The notes under the pieces were generated by a model, which saw only the letters and a list, made by a program, of their open reading frames with translations, ran no database searches and had not been told where the DNA came from. From contig CANQCC010000018.1 in NCBI GenBank assembly GCA_947589635.1, positions 1-16,434 of the forward strand: a stretch of DNA of 16,434 bases. Direction: 5' to 3'. The position numbers and the translations under genes were made by a program. Shown piece after piece: positions 7,935 to 13,737 of this stretch (its first letter is position 1; the number at the start of each line of letters is the position of its first letter). The stretch comes from an uncultured Clostridia bacterium. Lineage in GTDB: Bacteria > Bacillota > Clostridia > Christensenellales > CAG-917.

Positions 7935-9373
7935 TGTTTGACGACTTCGATCTCGAATTCGGTTTTCAGGAAGATGAGGGCGCTAAAGAAGCGGAGGTAA
8001 ATGAAGAAACTCCCGCGCAGGCTCCTTATCAGCCTGACTTTGAGGATATTGCCAACGAAGAGGCGCAGGAAAAAGAGGCAGCAGGCTACGGCCCCGTATC
8101 TCCCAAACAGAAGGGCAAGGCAAACATCGTCGTGCTCGGCATAGGCGGAGGCGGCTGCAACGCGGTCAACAATATGGTCAAAAAAAACGTGACCAGCGCC
8201 ACTTTCGTAGTCATGAATACGGACGTGCAGGCGCTCAATATGTCTCCCGTCGCGGACAATTGCAAGATCCAGATAGGCGAAAACACTACGCAAGGGCTTG
8301 GCGCAGGCTCCGATCCCGAAGTGGGCAGACTTGCCGCAGAGGAATCCCGCGAGCGCATAAAGGCGGCGCTTGAGGGCGTGGACTTGTTGTTTATCACCGC
8401 GGGCATGGGCGGAGGCACGGGCACAGGCGCGGCCCCCATCGTGGCGGAGATCGCGCAAGGCATGCACATTCTGACTGTCGGCGTCGTGACAAAGCCGTTT
8501 ACTTTTGAAGGCTCTCCGCGCATCAGAAACGCGGAAGACGGCATAAAAAAACTGAGAGAGTATGTGGATACTTTGCTTGTTATTCCAAACCAAAAACTTA
8601 CGACGGTCTTCGGTGACAGCAAAAAGATGCCTCTCACGCGCGCGTTCGCGTATGCTGACGACGTGCTGAGGCAGTGCATACAGGGCGTAAGCGACGTCAT
8701 TGTGAAGCCGGGACTTATCAACCTTGACTTTGCGGACGTGCGCACTATCCTTTCAAAGAAGGGACTCGCGCACATGGGCATCGGCTACGGCAAGGGTGAA
8801 AAGCGCGTTATGGAGGCGGTTCGCAACGCCATCTATTGTCCGCTGCTTGAAAACGACATTCAGGGCGCTACGGCGCTGCTTATCAACATAATCGGCGGCG
8901 AGGATATGACCATTGACGAGGTCGAAAGCGCATGCACGATCGTAAATCAGGTCACCGATCCCGAAGCGAACATAATCTTCGGCACCGCGACAAGACCTGA
9001 GACGCAAAACATCGAGATTACCATCATCGCGACTGGTTTTTCTGATCAGAAGCCCACTCCGCAAAAGGCGTTTGTCAACAATCCGTATGGGCAGGGCGAC
9101 GTGCGTCCTATGAACGGCGGCGCCACTATGCAGGTCGCGCCTCAAAAGTCCGACATGTTCGCGCCCAAGCAGGATGTATATCCGCCCAAGCCCGAGATGT
9201 ATCCGCAAAGGCCTCAATACGGCGACGGATATCGTTATGACGCGCCAAGGCCTCAAGGTCCCGCGCCCTCTCAGCCGCAAAGCGTGCCTAACTCCATGGT
9301 GGATATCCCTCAAAGGAAGGTCCCGCTTTTCATCCGCAAGCTGAAGGATTCGTCGGACAATCCCCAACAATAA
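7934..9373 (+). CDS. ftsZ: Cell division GTPase FtsZ with N-terminal extension
   Basis: FtsZ is the tubulin-like GTPase that forms the division ring and, in sporulation, the polar septum. The product has 479 residues against the usual 370-400. The GTPase core begins near residue 63 (NIVVLGIGGGGCNAV) and holds the tubulin signature GGGTGTG (159-165), the PFTFEG loop and the T7 segment GLINLDFADV (about 259-268). About 50 extra residues precede it, rich in Asp, Glu, Ala, Gln and Pro. After the core (about residue 370) comes a linker of about 85 residues rich in Pro, Gln and Tyr, then a conserved C-terminal peptide of the form IPxFxR (KVPLFIRKLK, about 462-471) that binds FtsA and other partners. 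GGAGGT (7920-7925) lies 8 bases before the ATG. A strong terminator follows. Confidence 0.97.
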   Translation: MFDDFDLEFGFQEDEGAKEAEVNEETPAQAPYQPDFEDIANEEAQEKEAAGYGPVSPKQKGKANIVVLGIGGGGCNAVNNMVKKNVTSATFVVMNTDVQALNMSPVADNCKIQIGENTTQGLGAGSDPEVGRLAAEESRERIKAALEGVDLLFITAGMGGGTGTGAAPIVAEIAQGMHILTVGVVTKPFTFEGSPRIRNAEDGIKKLREYVDTLLVIPNQKLTTVFGDSKKMPLTRAFAYADDVLRQCIQGVSDVIVKPGLINLDFADVRTILSKKGLAHMGIGYGKGEKRVMEAVRNAIYCPLLENDIQGATALLINIIGGEDMTIDEVESACTIVNQVTDPEANIIFGTATRPETQNIEITIIATGFSDQKPTPQKAFVNNPYGQGDVRPMNGGATMQVAPQKSDMFAPKQDVYPPKPEMYPQRPQYGDGYRYDAPRPQGPAPSQPQSVPNSMVDIPQRKVPLFIRKLKDSSDNPQQ

Positions 9374-9393
9374 TTTAAGATAGCATGTTTTAT

Positions 9394-9421
9394 AAAAGAG
9401 CGCTTTCGGGCGCTCTTTTTT
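9394..9421 (+). terminator. Strong intrinsic terminator after ftsZ
   Basis: GAGCGC (9398-9403), loop TTTCGG, GCGCTC (9410-9415) and then a run of six T. The stem extends through A-T pairs from the preceding AAAA. It sits 20 bases after the ftsZ stop and separates the division operon from the sporulation operon. Confidence 0.9.
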
Positions 9422-9437
9422 ATGTCCGTTTTTGTTA

Positions 9438-9499
9438 TTCGAAATAAATTTTGCAATTCAGACGAATAGAATATCGAAATTTTCAAATTTTCAATCGAC
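9438..9499 (+). promoter_or_regulatory. Possible Spo0A boxes ahead of spoIIGA
   Basis: The 0A box consensus is TGTCGAA. Near matches in this gap are ATTCGAA (9438-9444), AGACGAA (9460-9466), TATCGAA (9472-9478, six of seven) and, on the minus strand, TGTCGAT (9499-9493, six of seven). In Bacillus subtilis the spoIIG promoter is activated by Spo0A from such boxes. No clear -35/-10 pair was found here, and AT-rich DNA gives chance matches, so this is tentative. Confidence 0.3.
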
Positions 9500-9544
9500 A
9501 CAAAAGGAAAGCATATTTGACTTTTGGGGGGTTATCATCTTGGC

Positions 9545-10312
9545 GTGAGAGTGTATGTGGAAGTTGTGATTTTCAACAATCTGTGCGTGGACTTGTTGCT
9601 GATTTTATCCACATTGACGTTGCGCAGATCAAGGGCGTCAAAGCTGCGAGTGGGGTCGGCGGTGATTGTGGGAGCTGCGGCCGCCACGCTTTATCCGATA
9701 GTACCAAGAGGCTTTGCGATAGCGATTAGAGCGTTGCTTGCGCCATTGATGACCGCGATATTTTATAAGCCTAAGAAGGGCAAATTTCCTGTCCGCGCCG
9801 CGGATCATATGTTGACTCTGTTTATATTTGCCGCGCTTACGTTCTTTTTGGGCGGCGCTACGGAGGGGATATCGAGGCTGCTTGGCATAGACATAAATTC
9901 ATACGCGACGCTTGGGGGCATAGCGCTTGCGCTTGTCATGATGTTGGCGGCAGTGCGCGGCGTGATATTTTCAAAAGCGAGGGCAAGGGACGTGCGCACG
10001 GTCACTCTGTACGCCATGGGCGCGAGCGTGAAGTGCAGGGCGCTTGCGGACAGCGGCAATCTGCTTGTGGACAACTTCAGCGGACTTCCCGTAATAATGA
10101 TTTCCGGGGAGCTTGAAAAAAGGCTCGGTCACTTGCCGACGGAAGGTTACATCGACGTCAACACCGTCTCCGGGAGCAGTAGACTGAGACTTGTAAAGAT
10201 AGACAGCGTCAGCGTGGACGGCGAGCGGAGGAAGGCTATGGGCGCGGTCTCTGACTTCATCGGGGACGGTCTTGACGTGATATTGCAAGCCAATATGTTT
10301 TCGGGCGCATAG
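9545..10312 (+). CDS. spoIIGA: SpoIIGA, membrane aspartic protease that activates pro-SigE
   Basis: SpoIIGA sits in the sporulation septum and removes the pro-sequence of SigE after a signal from the forespore. The product has 255 residues (309 in Bacillus subtilis). The first 140 or so form about five hydrophobic segments. A soluble part then carries ALADSGNLLVD, whose D-S-G (Asp near 169) matches the aspartic protease motif LIDSGNQLYDP of the known protein. It ends with VILQANMFSG, like IIHPKMLSG. The shorter length comes from a reduced segment between the protease motif and the C-terminus. GTG 9545 was chosen because its product VRVYVEVVIFNN lines up with MKIYLDVIWLLN of the Bacillus protein. 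GGGGGG (9526-9531) lies upstream at a long spacing of 13; TTG 9524 is a less likely alternative. sigE follows 128 bases later. Confidence 0.9.
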   Translation: MRVYVEVVIFNNLCVDLLLILSTLTLRRSRASKLRVGSAVIVGAAAATLYPIVPRGFAIAIRALLAPLMTAIFYKPKKGKFPVRAADHMLTLFIFAALTFFLGGATEGISRLLGIDINSYATLGGIALALVMMLAAVRGVIFSKARARDVRTVTLYAMGASVKCRALADSGNLLVDNFSGLPVIMISGELEKRLGHLPTEGYIDVNTVSGSSRLRLVKIDSVSVDGERRKAMGAVSDFIGDGLDVILQANMFSGA

Positions 10313-10339
10313 GGCGCACAATGGGGTTTAAGCGGCCGT

Positions 10340-10353
10340 TTTACGCGCGTAAA
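10340..10353. repeat. 14-base palindrome between spoIIGA and sigE
   Basis: TTTACGCGCGTAAA is a perfect palindrome, 27 bases after the spoIIGA stop and 87 bases before the sigE ATG. It has no T-run on either side, so it is not an obvious terminator. It may be an operator or an RNA processing hairpin. Confidence 0.5.
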
Positions 10354-10440
10354 GAGGCGGATGAGAAAATTTCCGCAAAAATCGGAGCGGCGTAGATTTG
10401 CTTAAATAAGAAAACTTTTAACGATATTGAGGGGTGGCAT

Positions 10441-11151
10441 ATGAAAGAAAAATTGAGAGCGATTCTAAACAAGATCCTCAACTTTTTGGGGCTTGGGCAG
10501 GGCGAAGTCAACTACATATCGGCGGGGAACAGCCTGCCGTCTCCGCTGACTCCCGAGGAGGAGCTTGCGACGGTGAAGAGGTTTCTCGAAGGGGATGACG
10601 AGGCGCGCCTGACCCTGATAGAGCACAATCTTCGCCTTGTGGTCTACATCGCGAAGCGGTTTGACAACACGGGGATTGACATGGACGACCTCGTATCAAT
10701 AGGCACGATAGGCCTGATAAAGGCGGTGAGCAGCTACAATCCCGACAAAAACATCAAGCTTGCCACATTCGCTTCGCGCTGTATAGAGAACGAGATCCTC
10801 ATGCACATCAGAAAGATGAGCAGGACTCGCGCGGAGGTGTCCCTCGACGAGCCCCTCAACGTGGATTTTGAGGGCAATATGCTGCTTTTAAGCGACGTGC
10901 TCGGCACCGATCCCGACTGCGTTTACAGCGACGTGGAGGGCAGCGCCGAAAAGGAGATGCTTCGCCGCTCCTTCGATATGCTTCCCGAAAGGGAGCGCCG
11001 CATCCTCGAGCTGCGGTTCGGGCTGTACGGCAAGGAGGAGATGACCCAAAAGGATATCGCCGACATGATGGGCATATCCCAATCCTACATTTCGCGTTTG
11101 GAAAAGAAAATTGTGGACAATTTGAGAAAGAATCTCGAAAAACTCGGCTGA
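10441..11151 (+). CDS. sigE: RNA polymerase sigma factor SigE, early mother cell (pro-form)
   Basis: SigE directs the first mother-cell gene set in sporulation. The 236-residue product has a basic, amphipathic N-terminal pro-sequence and then GEVNYISAGNSLPSPLT, which lines up with DEVYYIGGSEALPPPLS of the Bacillus protein. Processing there occurs between the two tyrosines, so the cut here is expected at Asn24/Tyr25. Region 2 reads NLRLVVYIAKRFDNTG and DLVSIGTIGLIKAV, followed by ATFASRCIENEILMHIRK. The segment DEPLNVDFEGNMLLLSDVLGT is SigE-specific. Region 4 has the helix-turn-helix QKDIADMMGISQSYISRLEK. GAGGGGTGG (10429-10437) lies 3 bases before the ATG. The upstream neighbour encodes the protease that activates it. 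Unlike the usual arrangement, sigG does not follow on the same strand. Confidence 0.96.
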   Translation: MKEKLRAILNKILNFLGLGQGEVNYISAGNSLPSPLTPEEELATVKRFLEGDDEARLTLIEHNLRLVVYIAKRFDNTGIDMDDLVSIGTIGLIKAVSSYNPDKNIKLATFASRCIENEILMHIRKMSRTRAEVSLDEPLNVDFEGNMLLLSDVLGTDPDCVYSDVEGSAEKEMLRRSFDMLPERERRILELRFGLYGKEEMTQKDIADMMGISQSYISRLEKKIVDNLRKNLEKLG

Positions 11152-11182
11152 CGTCTGGGCGAAGGGGAAAAGCGGGCACCGC

Positions 11183-11211
11183 AAAAAGCGACTTATTTCA
11201 GTCGCTTTTTT
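11183..11211 (+). terminator. Intrinsic terminator after sigE, possibly bidirectional
   Basis: AAAAAGCGACT (11183-11193), loop TATTTC, AGTCGC (11200-11205) and then TTTTTT. The A-run on the left gives a T-run on the other strand, so it could also stop transcripts coming from sigG. The loop region carries ACTTATTTCA, a 10-mer seen again in the repeat array just downstream. Confidence 0.88.
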
Positions 11212-11219
11212 GCGTATCC

Positions 11220-11361
11220 AAACACTTATGGATTTTTCAGACAACTTATTTCAACTCCGAATACTTATTGAATTGCTATCGGAACACTTGATTTACATCA
11301 AAACACTTATTGATTTGTCCTCGGGACAGCTTGTTTTCAATGTCAAATATTTATTGATTTG
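11220..11361. repeat. Degenerate tandem repeat array, about 19-24 bp period
   Basis: About seven related units lie between the convergent sigE and sigG genes. The best pair is AAACACTTATTGATTTG (11301-11317) and AAATATTTATTGATTTG (11345-11361). Others are AAACACTTATGGATTT (11220), ACAACTTATTTCAACT (11241), GAATACTTATTGAATTG (11259), a copy short by three bases (GGAACACTTGATTT, 11281) and ACAGCTTGTTTTCAA (11326). The C of CTTA, or its equivalent, falls at 11225, 11245, 11264, 11287, 11306, 11330 and 11350. Units are too diverged and too close together for CRISPR. The short frames across them are not convincing genes. Function unknown. Confidence 0.6.
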
Positions 11362-11373
11362 CGCCGATAGTGG

Positions 11374-12144
11374 TCATGTTATTGCCTCGCGGATTCTTGC
11401 TAGGGCGGACTTTTCAAGCCTTGACACCTGCGCTTGAGATATGCCCACGCACTTGCTTATTTCGATTTGCGTTTTGCCGTCGAAGTATCTCAGTTTTATG
11501 ACTTGCAATTCGCGCTCCGGCACGCGTTTAAGCGCCTCGTAAAGAGCGATGCGCTCAGACCAATTTTCGCTGTTTTCCTTCTTGTCAGCAAGTTGGTCGA
11601 CAAGTTCAAGCCTGTCGTCGCCGTCGCCGAAGACGGGCTCGTAAAAAGAGATAGGCTCGCTTACGGCGTCGAGGGCGCATGCGACTTCCTTGACCGGCAC
11701 GCCTATTTCGGCGGAAATTTCCATGAGGTCGGGCTCGTCCAAGCCATTTGCCGTCATTTTTTCACGCGCTTTAAGCGCTCGGTACGCCGTATCGCGCATA
11801 CTTCTTGAGACCTTGATGGTCGTCCGGTCCCTCAGCGCGCGTCTTATCTCGCCAAGTATCATAGGCACCGCGTACGTCGAAAAGCGGACGTCAAGCGAGA
11901 CGTCAAAGTTTTCAAGCGCCTTGAGAAGGCCTACCATGCCCACCTGAAACAGGTCGTCCGCGCTTTCGCGGGACTTTGAAAAGCGCCCGACGCAGGACAA
12001 TACAAGCCTCATGTTTGCCCTCAGAAACAGATCTCTCGCCTCGCTGTCGCCCGCCTTAATCTTTGCAAGCAGCTCGTCGCATTTTGCGGAGTCGAGCTTT
12101 GGAAGCGTGGCGGTATCTATGCCGCAAATGGTCACTCTGCCCAT
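11374..12144 (-). CDS. sigG: RNA polymerase sigma factor SigG, late forespore
   Basis: SigG drives late gene expression in the forespore after engulfment. The 256-residue product begins GRVTICGIDTATLPKL, matching KVEICGVDTSKLPVL of Bacillus SigG, a region not found in SigF. Region 2 reads NMRLVLSCVGRF, DLFQVGMVGLLKALENFD and RFSTYAVPMILGEIRRALRD, followed by KVSRSMRDTAYRALKARE. The segment SFYEPVFGDGDDRLELVDQL and the region 4 helix-turn-helix EISKCVGISQAQVSRLEKSAL complete the protein. There is no pro-sequence, as expected. AGGAGG (12156-12151 on this strand) lies 6 bases before the ATG. The gene is convergent with sigE, not downstream of it on the same strand, so it must rely on its own promoter or on the PRC-barrel gene behind it. 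Confidence 0.95.
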   Translation of the reverse strand: MGRVTICGIDTATLPKLDSAKCDELLAKIKAGDSEARDLFLRANMRLVLSCVGRFSKSRESADDLFQVGMVGLLKALENFDVSLDVRFSTYAVPMILGEIRRALRDRTTIKVSRSMRDTAYRALKAREKMTANGLDEPDLMEISAEIGVPVKEVACALDAVSEPISFYEPVFGDGDDRLELVDQLADKKENSENWSERIALYEALKRVPERELQVIKLRYFDGKTQIEISKCVGISQAQVSRLEKSALARIREAIT

Positions 12145-12455
12145 ATAGCACCTCCTGATTTATGTAGGCGCTTTTTATAGTTTGAACATTTATATCCGCA
12201 ATTATTCGCGGAAAATTTTAAGAGGAAATATCTAAATACAGACGTCGCATTATATAGCGTCAAAAGGAAGGCGGACAAAGGCAACGCATAAAACGACATA
12301 TAAGCTGCAATATATCGTTATAAATTACTTAGTATAATATGTAAATATAAATTTAAGTAAGCGGCGGGAGCGGTTATCAAAACGCGGCGGGCACGGGAGC
12401 ACCGGTCGCGACCGAGGGCGCAACTTTGCGATGAAATTGGTGGCGCCGAAAAATC
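12145..12455. other. 311-base gap upstream of sigG
   Basis: The sigG-proximal part (about 12145-12360) is AT-rich and holds the candidate sigG promoter and a CCGC/GCGG inverted pair (12196-12199, 12208-12211). The distal part (about 12361-12455), just after the PRC-barrel gene stop, is GC-rich and contains a perfect 12-base palindrome, CGGTCGCGACCG (12403-12414). One minus-strand frame here ends in a Pro/Ala-rich stretch at 12377, which may be a vestige of a longer C-terminus of the PRC-barrel protein. No T-run terminator was seen. Confidence 0.5.
12178..12208 (-). promoter_or_regulatory. Candidate SigG-type promoter of sigG
   Basis: On the minus strand CGAATA (12208-12203) and CAAACTA (12184-12178) are separated by 18 bases. 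The SigG consensus is about TGMATA and CATACTA at 17-18 bases, so each box has one mismatch. The -10 lies 33 bases before the sigG ATG. This fits the known self-activation of sigG, with possible use by SigF. Confidence 0.5.
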
Positions 12456-12977
12456 TCAGCCGCCATGGTAGAAAGTCTTGGGGTCCTGTGGGTCGCCTCC
12501 GTTTTGCGAAGGGGTATATCCTGCGTTTTGGGAGGGGGAATAACTTCCGTTTTGCGAAGGGGTATAACCTGCGTTCTGTGACGGCGTATATCCCGCGTTT
12601 TTTGGAGGGTATTGCCCGTCCGCTTGCGGAGCGGAGTAGGCGTTTGCAAAGTATTGCGGAGCCTTGTCGCCGCCTGCGTAGTCCGCGCCGTATCCCTTGT
12701 CCGCCTCGGGCTGAGCGCAGGCGTTCACAGGCATGCCCACTACGTCGGTCAGGATAACGTCCGCGCCGATTTTGACTACGCGATTGAAGGGGATATACAG
12801 ATTTTCCGCAGAGGTCAGACTTTTGAACAGGCTCTTTTTGCCGGGCACTATGATTGCGCCTATCGCGCCGCATGAATTGAACACAAGGTCGCACACATGG
12901 CCGAGCTCCTTGCCGTCCGATACGCTTATGACGGTCTTGCGCGAAAACTCCGTAAAGGTATATTGTTTGACGTTCAT
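12456..12977 (-). CDS. YlmC/YmxH-type PRC-barrel protein with a repeat tail
   Basis: Residues 1-85 form a PRC-barrel-like domain: TFTEFSRKTVISVSDGKELGHVCDLVFN, then AIGAIIVPG and LYIPFNRVVKIGADVILTDV. This matches the small YlmC/YmxH sporulation family, whose function is poorly known. The family usually has about 80-95 residues; this product has 173. The extra half is low complexity and contains four 8-residue units (NAGYTPSQ, NAGYTPSQ, NGSYSPSQ, NAGYTPSQ; residues 127-158). The ATG at 12977 is the first possible start, since TAA lies two codons ahead. The only strong ribosome-like site, GAGGAGG (13002-12996), is 18 bases away, which is unusually far. A ylmC/ymxH gene near sigG and nrdR is common in Clostridia, so the context supports the call. 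Confidence 0.8.
   Translation of the reverse strand: MNVKQYTFTEFSRKTVISVSDGKELGHVCDLVFNSCGAIGAIIVPGKKSLFKSLTSAENLYIPFNRVVKIGADVILTDVVGMPVNACAQPEADKGYGADYAGGDKAPQYFANAYSAPQADGQYPPKNAGYTPSQNAGYTPSQNGSYSPSQNAGYTPSQNGGDPQDPKTFYHGG
12504..12599 (-). repeat. 24-bp coding tandem repeat
   Basis: Four in-frame 24-bp units encode NAGYTPSQ-type octapeptides in the C-terminal half of the PRC-barrel protein. The third unit is the most diverged (NGSYSPSQ). Such repeats can expand or shrink by replication slippage. Confidence 0.85.
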
Positions 12978-13029
12978 ATCAAATTATATTTGCCGCCTCC
13001 TCAAGATATGACCGCGAGGCGCAGGTCAC

Positions 13030-13058
13030 ATATTATGGCAATCAAATAAACAAAATGC
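13030..13058 (-). promoter_or_regulatory. Candidate SigE-type promoter of the PRC-barrel gene
   Basis: On the minus strand GCATTTT (13058-13052) and CATAATAT (13037-13030) are separated by 14 bases. The SigE consensus is about KMATATT and CATACAHT, giving six of seven and six of eight matches. It lies about 53 bases before the ATG at 12977 and would link this gene to the mother cell programme. Confidence 0.4.
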
Positions 13059-13068
13059 GCGGATAATG

Positions 13069-13097
13069 TTTACATTTCGGAATTTTTGTTGTACAAT
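13069..13097 (+). promoter_or_regulatory. Sigma-A promoter of nrdR
   Basis: TTTACA (13069-13074) and TACAAT (13092-13097) are 17 bases apart, each one mismatch from consensus. The start would be near 13104, about 14 bases before the ATG, so the leader is very short. No clear NrdR box was seen. Confidence 0.7.
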
Positions 13098-13117
13098 TTT
13101 GTCGAAGAGGTGGTTAT

Positions 13118-13591
13118 ATGAGATGTATGTATTGCGGCAATACGGAAAGTAAAGTCGTTGACTCAAGACAGAACGAGGAGGGCACTTCCATACGTCGCCG
13201 CAGGGAATGTACTCGGTGCGGAAAGCGCTTCACCACGTACGAGACTATCGAAGTCGCGCCAATTATGGTCGTCAAGAGGGACGGCAGCCGTCAGGCTTTC
13301 GATCCCATGAAGGTAAAGACGGGCCTTATGAAGGCGTGCGAAAAGCGCCCGATATCCATGAGCGTCATCGACAAACTTGTGGACGAGATCCAACGCGAAG
13401 TCAATAATTGTCTGGAGCAGGAGGTGTCGTCAAGCTATATCGGCGACCTTGTCATGGAAAAACTTAAGGACGTCGACGAAGTCGCCTATGTGCGCTACGC
13501 GTCGGTGCACCGCCAATTCCGCGACATCAACTCGCTGCTTGACGAGATCGAGTTGCTTGTAAAAGAGCACGACAAACAGCAAAACAAATAA
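13118..13591 (+). CDS. nrdR: Ribonucleotide reductase transcriptional repressor NrdR
   Basis: NrdR represses ribonucleotide reductase genes, sensing dATP and ATP. The 157-residue product is normal in length. The N-terminal zinc ribbon has Cys3, Cys6, Cys31 and Cys34 (MRCMYCG and CTRCGKRF), with DSRQNEEGTSIRRRRECTRC between. The ATP cone runs from about 49 to 139 (VVKRDGSRQAFDPMKVKTGLMKA and further to VAYVRYASVHRQFRDI). GAGGTGG (13107-13113) lies 4 bases before the ATG. It is divergent from the PRC-barrel gene and convergent with sigK. No ribonucleotide reductase gene is in the window, so its targets lie elsewhere. A nrdR next to sigG and ylmC is a common Clostridia arrangement. Confidence 0.97.
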   Translation: MRCMYCGNTESKVVDSRQNEEGTSIRRRRECTRCGKRFTTYETIEVAPIMVVKRDGSRQAFDPMKVKTGLMKACEKRPISMSVIDKLVDEIQREVNNCLEQEVSSSYIGDLVMEKLKDVDEVAYVRYASVHRQFRDINSLLDEIELLVKEHDKQQNK

Positions 13592-13595
13592 GTAT

Positions 13596-13633
13596 GTAAA
13601 GCAAAAAGAGGACTCGCTCCTCTTTTTCTTTAC
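13596..13633. terminator. Bidirectional terminator between nrdR and sigK
   Basis: AAAAAGAGGA (13603-13612), loop CTCGC and TCCTCTTTTT (13618-13627) form a perfect 10-bp stem. Outer bases GTAAAG (13596-13601) and CTTTAC (13628-13633) extend it across one bulged C. A-run and T-run on opposite sides suit both converging genes. Confidence 0.9.
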
Positions 13634-13737
13634 GCTTTTTTTTCTTTACGCGCCGGGTTGAGTTTTAATGAGTTTCGTCTGTAAAAGCGGGTTGTTTTGA
13701 TCCTTTTAGTCGTTTCGCGCGGGTTGATTATGGATTG

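Noticed and set aside
7715..8593. A 292-codon minus-strand frame across the ftsA-ftsZ junction
   Set aside because: It overlaps two certain genes on the other strand and its composition (many His, Arg, Ala, Cys) is typical of an antisense shadow.
9451..9729. A 92-codon plus-strand frame at the start of spoIIGA
   Set aside because: It overlaps spoIIGA in another frame, and only the spoIIGA frame shows the family start and membrane segments.
11220..11361. Possible CRISPR array
   Set aside because: Units are degenerate and spaced by only a few bases, with no constant repeat and no spacers of 30 bases or so; no cas gene is nearby.
12325..12894. Alternative minus-strand frames over the PRC-barrel gene
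   Set aside because: They have arginine-rich shadow composition produced by the 24-bp repeats; the chosen frame holds the conserved PRC-barrel domain.
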